In this document: positions 52,001 to 59,640 of the stretch, one piece after another
How positions within the stretch are numbered: the stretch's first letter is position 1
Layout of the letters: each line of letters begins with the position of its first letter
DNA from: GCA-002050365 sp038235165
GTDB taxonomy: Bacteria > Acidobacteriota > Blastocatellia > Pyrinomonadales > Pyrinomonadaceae
Reading direction: 5' to 3'
Length of the DNA stretch: 64,000 bases
Assembly: GCA_038235165.1 (NCBI GenBank)
Contig: JBBSUG010000021.1
Span: 1 to 64,000, forward strand
Translations under genes and position numbers: made by a program
The notes under the pieces: generated by a model
The model's input: the letters and a program-made list of their open reading frames with translations, nothing else
What the model was told of the DNA's origin: nothing
Database searches by the model: none

Positions 52001-52368
52001 GTCCTTCAGACGGTGTGTGGTATATGTTGAGATCACGCGACGGCTTCACGGCTGTTCAGTTCGGTATCTCAACCGATTTACCGGTTGTTGCTGACTATGA
52101 CGGCGACGGCAAAGCTGATCCTGCTGTGTATCGTAATGGAACATGGTATTTGCTGAGATCAAAAGACGGCTTCACGGGCGTTCAGTTTGGTAATCCTACT
52201 GATATGCCTGTCCCGGCTGACTTAGATGCTGACGGCAAAGACGACATTGCGGTTTACAGATCAGGAACCTGGTTCTGGTTGGAAAGTCATAACAACGGGT
52301 TCAAATCAATGAACTTCGGTATCACTTCCGACGTGCCTGTTTTCTGTCCGCCTTCACATCAACAATAG
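49072..52368 (+). CDS. large surface protein: DUF3494, four ICK modules, VCBS repeats
   Basis: 1098 residues from ATG 49072 (AGGAAGGA 7 bases upstream). Membrane-spanning or signal segment about 16-40. Residues 60-265: DUF3494 (ice-binding-protein-like beta-solenoid) domain, with FAILADRGISDAGNSRITGNVGV and VFFVASDSINIG. Then four related modules each opening with an (E/K)ICK motif (near 268, 392, 524, 673), beta-rich and probably Ig- or prealbumin-like. Residues 822-1095: six VCBS/FG-GAP repeats with DxDxDGKxD calcium loops. Relatives with DUF3494 bind ice or act as adhesins; here the module set favours adhesion, which is inference. Followed by a strong terminator. Confidence 0.88.
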   Translation: MKKNIQKNFLQQVSRKTLYLATLFAVAAVAVAGFLLVPNFNNGTVSAQDRVNAEKATNEMLSISLDFKTATDFAILADRGISDAGNSRITGNVGVAGKDAQIDLARASVQGKSFGAQDVQVDMNRAQKDLAGAFNAINQLPCTDVAESDLGGRKFTSGVYCVSSARLAGQITLDGENDPAAIFVFRITGSLNTKDGSSISLLNAAQAPNVFFVASDSINIGKNSDFRGSILAQNSIKVDTGSTVSGRALSLKGDVSLDGATVVLADGTLEICKVVDANAPGAFNLNGRIFQFTVGGLTIEAPANGCSNPFTVTAGPVVITEQNTSREPNSTVMRVGNFQLTDVRQINRQAGAANAVTGFNLPLKTANVTVPMGGVESQVTVQFTNQFAIVAFIEICKQALDGDVAGFFRYTIDGVPQQTSLPAEPLQVFTTPAGSCVGPIAVTVPSDGAGTPRQGIVTVRELAQVGFFFVTATTNPANRLLTVQVVNNTTTAGIVTARVFEADTTTNTSNQTTINFFNRSNPGRIKICKVAGPGIVEGTPFNFTVTGTGPVFDPATGAFTTQAITRTLTVQAGPANATQNGFCAFVPIPGNPLVAEQFVVGTNATITEDGPLVTANGNEIRVARITSTSGFVTPAIAGNVYFPPNGTTRTVTVPVRREVVEVEYTNFVFSPGQLKICKVAGTGVPIGTTFNFTVTFDRNQGVFPNAPNLVTRNLSIQAGAAAQGGICQFVDGGFTPAINANNVFNAGTLVTVTEVASPNTTVTSIRTTSGGALTANIPGRSGTLPILAGRLNNGTFDAATTEIEFVNSAAVAPIAQPREKTAYDFDGDKKADISVFRDGNWYMNRSRDGFFATQFGATTDRLVSADYDGDGKADVAVFRGDANKAYFYVLGSTTGFKDSQFGIGTDIPVPADFDGDGKADLAVYRNGATAGAASYIFYRPSSEPGVNFRAIQLGAKGDIPVVGDYDGDGKADAAVYRPSDGVWYMLRSRDGFTAVQFGISTDLPVVADYDGDGKADPAVYRNGTWYLLRSKDGFTGVQFGNPTDMPVPADLDADGKDDIAVYRSGTWFWLESHNNGFKSMNFGITSDVPVFCPPSHQQ

Positions 52369-52393
52369 TTTCGGTCTAAAACCGATTAGGATT

Positions 52394-52427
52394 GAATCCC
52401 GATTGCAGAAATGCAGTCGGGATTCTT
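52394..52427 (+). terminator. terminator of the large surface protein gene
   Basis: GAATCCCGATTGCA and TGCAGTCGGGATTC pair (one mismatch) around GAAA, followed by TTTTTTT. Confidence 0.93.
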
Positions 52428-52798
52428 TTTTTATGATTGGAGTGGTGATTTAAAGTTATACAAAGAGCAAAGCGCGACCAATCAAAAACACGGTAATCAA
52501 AAGTCGCAAATCTAAACATACTTCTACATTGTTGTCTTCGATACCAGCTTAAATTAAAAGCCCGATCCGCACTATGATGAGGACCGGGTTTATTAGATTG
52601 ACTGCACACTAGCAAAGAGAGTGAGTCGGTATATGATGGATCATAATAGAATCCCGCACGAGTAGGGGCTAACTTCTTTTGCTGTCATCTGTTTATGATT
52701 GAAGGCAGAAACACGACCATCAGGGAGTGTATCAATCGCTCGACTAACAAAATAATCCCTGACGGTCGCGTCTCCGCATCGCATTTCAATAACCTAAC
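52428..52798. other. intergenic region between surface protein and IS element
   Basis: About 370 bp with no convincing gene; a minus-strand frame at 52376-52615 has no start signal or recognisable sequence. It includes a weak hairpin (AGCCCGATCC...GGACCGGG, 52559-52590) and the palindromic repeat described separately. Confidence 0.5.
52709..52783. repeat. inverted repeat, and dispersed 50-bp repeat copy 2
   Basis: AAACACGACCATCAGGG (52709-52725) is an inverted copy of CCCTGACGGTCGCGTCT (52757-52773), 14 of 17 matching. The right half (52733-52783) is also a copy of 40867-40917. Confidence 0.7.
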
Positions 52799-53857
52799 AC
52801 CAAAACAACATAGAAAGTTGTGCTAATCTTGAAAGATGCGAGTTGTTGATTATCAAACAGAAATAAGCGAAACAGAAACCGAGTTGCGAACTCTGGAAAA
52901 AAGACAATCCAATGCTAAGTTGTTGCTGCGGACGCAACTGCTCAGGCTTTTGAAAAGTGGGGAGTTTTCACAATTGAAAAAGGCGGTGGAGATATTGGGA
53001 ATTACCGAGAAATACGGTTATGACTTGTGGAAGAGATACAAAAGCGAGGGTCTCGGCAGTTATTTACAGTTAAAGTATCGGGCGAACCGGGCAAAACTGG
53101 GCGAAAAGCAAAAAGCGAAGTTAGTTGAGCGGGCGGGTGAAGGATTTGAATCACAGGCAGAGGCGCGCGAATTTATTAAGAATCAATTTGGAGTCAGTTA
53201 CACACAACAAGGAGTTTCATTGCTTTTTCAGCGATTGAAGATCAAGGCAAAAGTCGTGCGACCGTTTAATATCAAGGCTGACGAGAGTGAGCAGAGTTCA
53301 TATAAAAAAACTTTGCGGTAAGACACTCAGGAGCAGATTTTTACTTTCACGCGCGAGTTGCGTATCGGAACACGCACCGATTTAGGCAGACGTTGGGCAG
53401 CGGCAGGAGTTAAGCCAATCGGCAATCAACACATCGGTTATGATTACGGCTATTTGTCGGTGGCGATCAATCCGGTGACGGGAGAAGTCAAAATGCTGAT
53501 TTTGCCGAATATGACAGGTGAGAGTTTTCAGGTATTTCTCGATGAATTTGCCGACAGTTTGAAAGAAGAAGCAATCTTGATCACCGATGGGGCGACGGCA
53601 CATCGGAGCAAGAAGTTGAAATTCGATAAAAAGATAGATTTGGAGCTATTGCCGGCATATTCGCCGCAACTGAATCCGGTCGAGAGATTTTTTCGAGAAG
53701 TCAGAAGAAGGCTGAAGAATCGAGTCTTTACTACTTATGAAGAAGTCGAGAAGGCAGTTATAGAAATAGCCAAATCATTTATGACAGCAGAAGAAGTAAT
53801 CAAAAAACTGACTTGTTATGACTGGTTACTTAACACACCTTCTTAACTTGTTTTGGT
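52799..53857 (+). mobile_element. decayed IS630-family-like insertion sequence
   Basis: Terminal inverted repeats: ACCAAAACAA... at 52799-52822 and its complement at 53834-53857, 19 of 24 positions matching, the outer 10 perfect. It encloses one transposase frame with an internal stop. IS630 elements usually duplicate TA at the target; a clean TA pair is not seen at the two ends. Confidence 0.8.
52836..53846 (+). pseudogene. IS630-family transposase, interrupted by an in-frame stop
   Basis: N-terminal part (52836-53321): helix-turn-helix region (LKKAVEILGITEKYGYDLWKRYKSEG) and a second DNA-binding part. TAA at 53319-53321, then the same frame continues through RIGTRTDLGRRWAAAGVKPI and the DDE nuclease core: ILITDGATAHRSKKLKF (second Asp) and ELLPAYSPQLNPVERFFREVRRRLKN (final Glu). 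Where IS630 proteins usually have QDE before RIGT it reads TRE, so the first catalytic Asp is lost as well. Inactive remnant. Confidence 0.85.
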
Positions 53858-53875
53858 ATAAGTAATTCTGAACGA

Positions 53876-55105
53876 TTACTTATCATCCAATGCTTCAACA
53901 CCAGGAAGAACATCACCGGCTAAAAACTCCAGTGTCGCCCCGCCGCCGGTCGAAATATGTGAAATTTTGTCGGCGAGTCCGGCTTGGTTAATGGCTGATA
54001 CAGAATCACCGCCGCCAACAATTGAAGTTGCTCCGTTTGCCGTGGCTTCCGCGACGGCTTCGGCAATGGCAATAGTACCCTCGTCAAACGGTTTTTCTTC
54101 AAACATTCCCATCGGACCGTTCCACACAATTGTTTTCGCACCCTCCAAAGCTCTTTTGAAAATGCCGACTGTCTCCGCGCCGATGTCTAAACCGACCAAA
54201 CCAGTGTTAGTGAAATCAATCGGAATCGTTTTACACGAAGTCAGAGGTTCGTAAGAATCAACAACTTGATGGTCGGTCGGTAAAATTAATTCAACACCTT
54301 TATCTCTGGCTAATTGCTCAATTTCCAACGCCTTCGGCATCATCTCGTTTTCAACCAGCGATTTGCCGATTGTGTAACCGTTCGCTTTAAAAAATGTGTA
54401 AGCCATCGCGCCGCCGATCAACAATTTATCAACATTTCGCTCGATCAAAGATTCAATGACGGGAATTTTGTCGGAAACCTTTGCGCCGCCCAAGATTGCC
54501 ACGAACGGACGTTCAGGATTATTTAGTGCTTTACCGAGAAAATTTAGTTCCTTCTCCATCAGCAACCCGGCAACTGCATCTTCAACATATTTCGTAATCC
54601 CGACGGTCGAAGCGTGGGCGCGATGTGCCGTTCCAAAAGCGTCATTGACATAAACATCGCAAAGTTCGGCGAGTTGTTCAGCAAAAACATCATCATTATC
54701 TTCTTCTTCGGCGTGAAGTCTGAGATTTTCGAGCAGTAAAACTTCGCCCTCGCGCAAACCTTCGACAGTGTTTTTTACTTCTTCACCAACGCAGTCATCG
54801 GCAAACTGCACATCTTTCTCAAGCAATTCGGCAAGTTTTTCGCTGACGGAAGCGAGCGAATACTTACTGGCATCATACGGCATTCCCTTTTCTTCAGCTT
54901 TCTTTTTATCTTTGATCGGTCTGCCGAGATGAGAAGCCAGAATAACTTTCGCGCCTTGTTCGATTGCGTATTTGATTGTCGGCAGTGCGCCTAAAATCCG
55001 CGTATCGTCTTCGATTCTGCCGTTTTTTATCGGCACGTTGAAGTCTACGCGAATAAAAACACGCTTTCCCTTAATATCAATATCTTTGATTGTTTTCTTG
55101 TTCAT
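53876..55105 (-). CDS. pgk: phosphoglycerate kinase
   Basis: 409 residues from ATG 55105; a longer frame to 55219 runs into gap. Converts 1,3-bisphosphoglycerate and ADP to 3-phosphoglycerate and ATP in glycolysis. Motifs: KRVFIRVDFNVPIKNG, ILASHLGRP, LLLENLRLH, and near the C-terminus GGGDSVSAINQAG with GGGATLEFLAGD. Slightly longer than average because of internal charged insertions. It lies 49 bp downstream of gap and should be cotranscribed. A perfect 18-bp palindrome lies in the gap. Confidence 0.97.
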   Translation of the reverse strand: MNKKTIKDIDIKGKRVFIRVDFNVPIKNGRIEDDTRILGALPTIKYAIEQGAKVILASHLGRPIKDKKKAEEKGMPYDASKYSLASVSEKLAELLEKDVQFADDCVGEEVKNTVEGLREGEVLLLENLRLHAEEEDNDDVFAEQLAELCDVYVNDAFGTAHRAHASTVGITKYVEDAVAGLLMEKELNFLGKALNNPERPFVAILGGAKVSDKIPVIESLIERNVDKLLIGGAMAYTFFKANGYTIGKSLVENEMMPKALEIEQLARDKGVELILPTDHQVVDSYEPLTSCKTIPIDFTNTGLVGLDIGAETVGIFKRALEGAKTIVWNGPMGMFEEKPFDEGTIAIAEAVAEATANGATSIVGGGDSVSAINQAGLADKISHISTGGGATLEFLAGDVLPGVEALDDK

Positions 55106-55116
55106 AAAAGCAAAAT

Positions 55117-55134
55117 GGCGGGTTGCAACCCGCC
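55117..55134. repeat. perfect 18-bp palindrome between gap and pgk
   Basis: GGCGGGTTGCAACCCGCC is its own complement. In the mRNA it would form a GC-rich hairpin 12 bases before the pgk start codon and could affect pgk translation or 3' end stability of gap mRNA. Confidence 0.85.
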
Positions 55135-55154
55135 TGTAAAAATCAAATAAAGAA

Positions 55155-56162
55155 CTATAAACCTTTATCGGCAATAAATTTAACCAAATCACGAACACGG
55201 CACGAATAACCCCATTCATTGTCGTACCACGACAGAATTTTGACGCACGTTCCGCCGATTACTTTTGTGTTTTCCGCATCAATAATCGAAGAATTCGAAT
55301 TGCCGCGAAAATCAATCGAAACGAGCGGTTCTTCGGAAAACGCGAGAATTCCCTTCAGCTCATTGTTTGCCGCGTCTTTCAAAACTTGATTGACTTCTTC
55401 TGTCGTCGTTTCTTTTTCGAGATTCATCACTACGTCAACGAGCGATACGTTCGGTGTCGGAACTCGAACGGAAATGCCGTCGAACTTCCCTTCCAGTTCG
55501 GGAATGACGAGCGCGACAGCTTTTGCCGCTCCGGTCGAAGTCGGAATCATCGAAAGAGCAGCGGCACGGGCGCGGCGCAAGTCTTTGTGCGGCAAATCTA
55601 AAAGCTGCTGGTCATTCGTGTAGGAATGAATCGTGTTCATCAGCGCATTTTTAATGCCGAATTTGTCGTGAATTACTTTGGCGACCGGCGCGAGACAATT
55701 CGTCGTACAGGAAGCATTTGAAATAATATGGTGTTTCGCCGGATCGTAAATTTCTTCGTTGACACCGAGAACAATTGTCACGTCTTCGCCTTTAGCGGGC
55801 GCGGAAATAATTACTTTTTTGACCGAACCGCGCAGATGTTTCGCTGCATCTTCCGCTTTGGTAAAGTGTCCGGTTGATTCGATGACTATTTCTGCGCCGA
55901 CCGAATTCCAATCTATCAATGCCGGATCTTTCTCGCTGAACACTTTGAAGCTGTCACCCTCAACCCTGATCGTATCGCCGTCTGCCGTAATGTCGTGGTC
56001 GAGATTACCCATTATCGAATCGTATTTGAGCAAATGCGCCAGCGTTTTCGTATCGGTCAAATCGTTGACCGCGACAAAATCGAAATCCGCATTGCCGAGC
56101 GCAGTTCGCATCACATTGCGCCCGATTCGCCCGAAACCGTTAATTCCTACTTTAATTGCCAT
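55155..56162 (-). CDS. gap: glyceraldehyde-3-phosphate dehydrogenase, type I
   Basis: 335 residues from ATG 56162, with AGGAG 12 bases upstream; the longer frame to 56282 is rejected because the protein then has an atypical lead. NAD-binding N-terminus VGINGFGRIGRNVMRTAL, active-site ISNASCTTNCLAPVAKV with the catalytic Cys, and C-terminal SWYDNEWGYSCRVRDLVKFI. First gene of the gap-pgk operon. A 13-bp inverted repeat flanks its upstream region. Confidence 0.97.
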   Translation of the reverse strand: MAIKVGINGFGRIGRNVMRTALGNADFDFVAVNDLTDTKTLAHLLKYDSIMGNLDHDITADGDTIRVEGDSFKVFSEKDPALIDWNSVGAEIVIESTGHFTKAEDAAKHLRGSVKKVIISAPAKGEDVTIVLGVNEEIYDPAKHHIISNASCTTNCLAPVAKVIHDKFGIKNALMNTIHSYTNDQQLLDLPHKDLRRARAAALSMIPTSTGAAKAVALVIPELEGKFDGISVRVPTPNVSLVDVVMNLEKETTTEEVNQVLKDAANNELKGILAFSEEPLVSIDFRGNSNSSIIDAENTKVIGGTCVKILSWYDNEWGYSCRVRDLVKFIADKGL

Positions 56163-56214
56163 TTTGTTAGATTTCTCCTGAAATAAATTTGTGTAAATAA
56201 AAATGAGTAACGCG

Positions 56215-56313
56215 GTCGTCCCGACTGCCGTCTTGCGTACAATATCCGCTTCTGAGTCAAAAAAGATTTCAGACGTAAGCAAGGGACACCTTCACGACAT
56301 CAGTCGGGACGAC
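56215..56313. repeat. inverted repeat upstream of gap
   Basis: GTCGTCCCGACTG (56215-56227) and its perfect complement CAGTCGGGACGAC (56301-56313), separated by 73 bp. It is palindromic sequence in the divergent region between gap and the TolC-type gene. Confidence 0.75.
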
Positions 56314-56472
56314 TGCGGTACAGTTTCTTGTGCTATTATAAACGATTGGTCGAAATTTGGTTAATCTCAGTCAAAACCAAATAAATGAAACAATCAAAAT
56401 CTTTTCGACGTAGAAAAACATTGAGTTTATCATCTTTAATTCTATTTATTTCAAAAACTCGGAGCCATTTTA

Positions 56473-58335
56473 ATGAAACTTACAAGGCGTTTTATTTTTT
56501 TATGTTGTTTTTCCGCACTGACATTTGGCTTTTGTGCGGCGGAAACTTCTGCCCAAACGGAAAGTTCCAACCCCCAGATCACCGAAAATAAAGTTCAAAC
56601 AAAGAAAGATTCTTCGCAAAATGAAACCGAGAGTTCCGCCGTCGCCAGCCGGAAAGCCGCCGACACAAAAGCGAATAATTATTCAACCATCCTGAACAGA
56701 GCCGGTGTTCAAACATCACAGCCGATGCCGCTCTCTTTGAATGAAGCGATTCGCAAATCATTAGAAAACAATAACAGCATTGAGGTGGCGCGTGATGATG
56801 TCAGAATTCAGGAAACGCAGCTTCGTTCGCTGCTCGGCAGTTACGATCCGGTTGTTTCGGTTTCCCCGACATTTTCCCGGAGTTCGACGACCGGCTCATC
56901 CGCTTCCAACGATTTTCGGCTGAATACCGGACTCGACAAACTCATTCGTCCCGGCGGCGGAAGAATCAATTCGTTTTTTACAAACAGTCAAACCGGGCGC
57001 AACTCACAAAATAATACGACTTTCAACCAAACAGCATCGCTCGGGTCTTCGTCCAGCACAACGTATTTCAGCAATTTGGGGATTAATTATACCCAGCCGC
57101 TGTTTCGGAACTTCGCCGTTGACAATGCCCGGCGACAGATTAAAATTCAGAGCAAGCGACTTCAGCAGTCCGATGCTGATTTTCGCCGCCAGACGATTGA
57201 TATTATTTCGCAGGTGCAGCGGGCTTATTGGGATTTAGTTTTTTCACTGCGCGATCAGCAAAATCGTCTCGCCAATTTGAATTTATCAAAGGAAAATCTG
57301 CGCCAAATTGAAGCGAAAATAGATGCCGGAGCCGCCGCGCCGCTGGCTCGTGCCGAAGTCGCCACCGAACTCGCCAATCGTGAAGGTGATTTACTGCTCG
57401 CCACACAGCAGGTTTCAATTACGGAAAACACCTTAAAAACATTGTTGCTGCGCGACCCAACCGCGCCGGAGTGGACACAATCGCTGGTTCCGACCGACAA
57501 ACCGATTATCACCGACGAACCGATTGTCGTCGAAGACGCCATCAAAGATGCGATTGCCAATCGCCCGGAACTCAGCCGTCTGCGTTTGCAAAAAGAAATA
57601 AATACGATTGATGTCAACTATTTCAAAAACCAATCCAAACCGCAAATTGACCTCGTTTCTTCATTTTCACTCGGCGGTTTGGCATTATCCGGGGGAAATA
57701 TAGCGAGCGGCACAGCGACACCTATAATCGTTGGGAATGAAAACTTCAGTTCCAGCGTTTTTCTATTTAACCGGCTCAATCAAACACGACAACAGCTTGG
57801 TTTACCGGCTTTTACGGATATTCCGACCGTAACCGCGACCGGCTCCCCCGGGTTTTTAAACGGCGGCACATTTCAATCATTGGGCAATTTGTTTCGTTCC
57901 GATGCGCCGAATTATTCGGTCGGCGTAACATTTTCATTTCCATTGGGAAATAACGTCGCCAAAGCGAATTTGGCGGGGGCGAGAATTCAGCAACAGCAAA
58001 CCGATGCTTCGATGCGTTCGCAGGAACAAACCGTCGTGGCTGATGTCAGAAATGCCGTGCAAGCGGTCGAAACCGCCCGTCAGCGCGTTTTTACTGCTCG
58101 CCGCGCCCGTGAAAATGCGGAAATTCAACTGACGGGTGAACAAAAATTGTTCGATGTCGGACGCTCGACGACATTTTTGCTTTTCCAGCGCGAAAACACT
58201 TTAACAAATGCCCGCAACGCGGAAATTCGCGCCGAAACCGATTACACTAAATCGCTTTCCGATTTACAGAGGGCAACTTCGACAACCTTCAGAATAAACA
58301 ATATCGAAATTGATTCGCCAATAGACGATAAATAA
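56473..58335 (+). CDS. TolC-family outer-membrane channel protein
   Basis: 620 residues. Signal peptide ending near AAETSAQ-TE (about residue 26), a disordered Ser/Lys-rich part to about 75, then two homologous TolC halves. Typical elements: SLNEAIRKSLENNNSIEVARDDV at the start of half one, FRNFAVDNARRQIKIQSKRL, LRQIEAKIDAGAAAPLARAEVATELANREG, and in half two EQKLFDVGRSTTFLLFQRENTL near the C-terminus. Forms the outer-membrane tunnel of type I secretion or efflux. No inner-membrane partner genes are adjacent. Length exceeds TolC because of the disordered lead and a mid-insertion (about 390-450). Confidence 0.92.
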   Translation: MKLTRRFIFLCCFSALTFGFCAAETSAQTESSNPQITENKVQTKKDSSQNETESSAVASRKAADTKANNYSTILNRAGVQTSQPMPLSLNEAIRKSLENNNSIEVARDDVRIQETQLRSLLGSYDPVVSVSPTFSRSSTTGSSASNDFRLNTGLDKLIRPGGGRINSFFTNSQTGRNSQNNTTFNQTASLGSSSSTTYFSNLGINYTQPLFRNFAVDNARRQIKIQSKRLQQSDADFRRQTIDIISQVQRAYWDLVFSLRDQQNRLANLNLSKENLRQIEAKIDAGAAAPLARAEVATELANREGDLLLATQQVSITENTLKTLLLRDPTAPEWTQSLVPTDKPIITDEPIVVEDAIKDAIANRPELSRLRLQKEINTIDVNYFKNQSKPQIDLVSSFSLGGLALSGGNIASGTATPIIVGNENFSSSVFLFNRLNQTRQQLGLPAFTDIPTVTATGSPGFLNGGTFQSLGNLFRSDAPNYSVGVTFSFPLGNNVAKANLAGARIQQQQTDASMRSQEQTVVADVRNAVQAVETARQRVFTARRARENAEIQLTGEQKLFDVGRSTTFLLFQRENTLTNARNAEIRAETDYTKSLSDLQRATSTTFRINNIEIDSPIDDK

Positions 58336-58338
58336 AAG

Positions 58339-58434
58339 CAAAAGGATAAAGTTAAAAAGGTAAAAATGAAAGTTCTAACTATTTCGCCTTATTTATCTTT
58401 TTCTTAACCTTTTGACTTTATCCTTTTGTCTTTT
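58339..58434. repeat. word-type inverted repeat of CAAAAGGATAAAG words
   Basis: CAAAAGGATAAAGTTAAAAAGGT (58339-58361) and its near complement (58406-58428) lie between the TolC-type stop and the convergent mannosyltransferase stop. It may serve as a terminator and has the same design as the other word-based repeats. Confidence 0.75.
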
Positions 58435-58442
58435 GCCTTTCC

Positions 58443-59573
58443 TCAAAACGCCCACCAACCGCGAAAAAATTGAATCGTAAAAACGGCGAGAAAAAGCAGT
58501 GACCAACTCATAAACAGTATATTTGCCCACCAGTTTTTAACTGCCGCCAAACTCATCAAAATAAACAGCGGAAATAACGTCAGCGTATAGCGCGGAACGC
58601 TCAGAACAAAAGAAGTGCTGACGAAGAGAAGCCAATTACAAACCATCCACACGCGATATGAATTTTGCAGATAACGCCAACCGGCAACAGTTGCCGACAA
58701 ACCGATAGCAGCAAAAAGAGATTCCTGAACGCCGGTCATCTGCGCGTCGGTTGCTTTATCGCCAAACATTTTCTTGAGCGTTTCCCAAATTCCTTCCCAC
58801 GGCAATCTAAAATACCGATACCAGTGTTCGCGCTGATAAACCATAAACGTCGTCGGATTTCCCGTCACGTAATAATTTATCAGCAAATAAAGGCTGAAAC
58901 CGAACGGAATAAATAATAACGCCAGCCATCGGCGGTTAAATGCTTTTGTTTCCCGGTATTCATTCCAAATTTCAAAAAGGAGTGCGGGAAACAAAATCAA
59001 TCCGTTAATGCGCGTCAGACACGCCAAACTGCCTAAAACGCCAACTAAAACCCAACATCTCCGGCGGGCGGCGAGAAAACTGCCAATGCACAACGTCAAA
59101 AAAAGGCTCTCCGTATATGGAATGTGCAGAAAATAACTCGTCGGAAAAATGAACAAAAACAACACCGAAAGTTGCGCGATTTTCTCCGAATAATCAAGGC
59201 GCACGAGTTGTCTGAAAAGTAATCCGAGCGCGATTGTAGCGATACCGGACACAATGAACGCGCTGATTAAATAATCTCTGAAAACGATTTGAAATAGTGC
59301 GATCAACGCCGGATACAATGGAAAAAACACGATCAAAAATCGGTCGTCGCCCGTTGCCGCGTAGCCGTTTTGCGCGATGTTCAAGTAGTGAGAAGCATCC
59401 CACCGATTCCAATTAGCGAAGTAATCGTAGAAGCTGTTGATTGGCTGATCAGTAATAATTTGGTGACTTTGGACAGCAAAATAAAAAACTAAAATCTTTG
59501 TAATAATAACCGTCCCTAAAATTTTGCTATTAAACAAAGCAAACTTCTTATTTTCAACTTTTTTTTCAGTCAT
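58443..59573 (-). CDS. PIG-V-like mannosyltransferase, membrane-embedded
   Basis: 376 residues from the ATG at 59573; a longer frame to 59651 reads through the terminator of the upstream gene. About ten hydrophobic segments. The first large periplasmic loop has NWNRWDASHYLNIAQNGYAA, with the W-D motif of GT-C glycosyltransferases that use lipid-linked sugars. Then come FFPLYPALIALFQIVF and FPTSYFLHIPYTESLFLTL, typical of the PIG-V (DUF2029-related) group. Probably transfers mannose or another sugar to a surface glycan or protein. Confidence 0.82.
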   Translation of the reverse strand: MTEKKVENKKFALFNSKILGTVIITKILVFYFAVQSHQIITDQPINSFYDYFANWNRWDASHYLNIAQNGYAATGDDRFLIVFFPLYPALIALFQIVFRDYLISAFIVSGIATIALGLLFRQLVRLDYSEKIAQLSVLFLFIFPTSYFLHIPYTESLFLTLCIGSFLAARRRCWVLVGVLGSLACLTRINGLILFPALLFEIWNEYRETKAFNRRWLALLFIPFGFSLYLLINYYVTGNPTTFMVYQREHWYRYFRLPWEGIWETLKKMFGDKATDAQMTGVQESLFAAIGLSATVAGWRYLQNSYRVWMVCNWLLFVSTSFVLSVPRYTLTLFPLFILMSLAAVKNWWANILFMSWSLLFLAVFTIQFFRGWWAF

Positions 59574-59591
59574 AACAATTTTTAAAAGAAA

Positions 59592-59620
59592 AGGCTGAAG
59601 AAAAATACTTCCTTCAGCCG
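59592..59620 (-). terminator. terminator of the metzincin gene
   Basis: Minus-strand GGCTGAAG...CTTCAGCC, 8-bp stem around an 11-base loop, followed by TTTTCTTTT. It also excludes the long N-terminal version of the mannosyltransferase. Confidence 0.85.
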
Positions 59621-59640
59621 TATTAATATTTTTTTTATGT

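Noticed and set aside
52376..52615. Minus-strand open frame of 79 codons.
   Set aside because: No ribosome site, no recognisable sequence, and it covers the terminator of the surface-protein gene.
52836..53846. The UAA in the transposase as programmed frameshift or recoding.
   Set aside because: The frame is the same on both sides and the first catalytic Asp is also lost, so the element is simply decayed.
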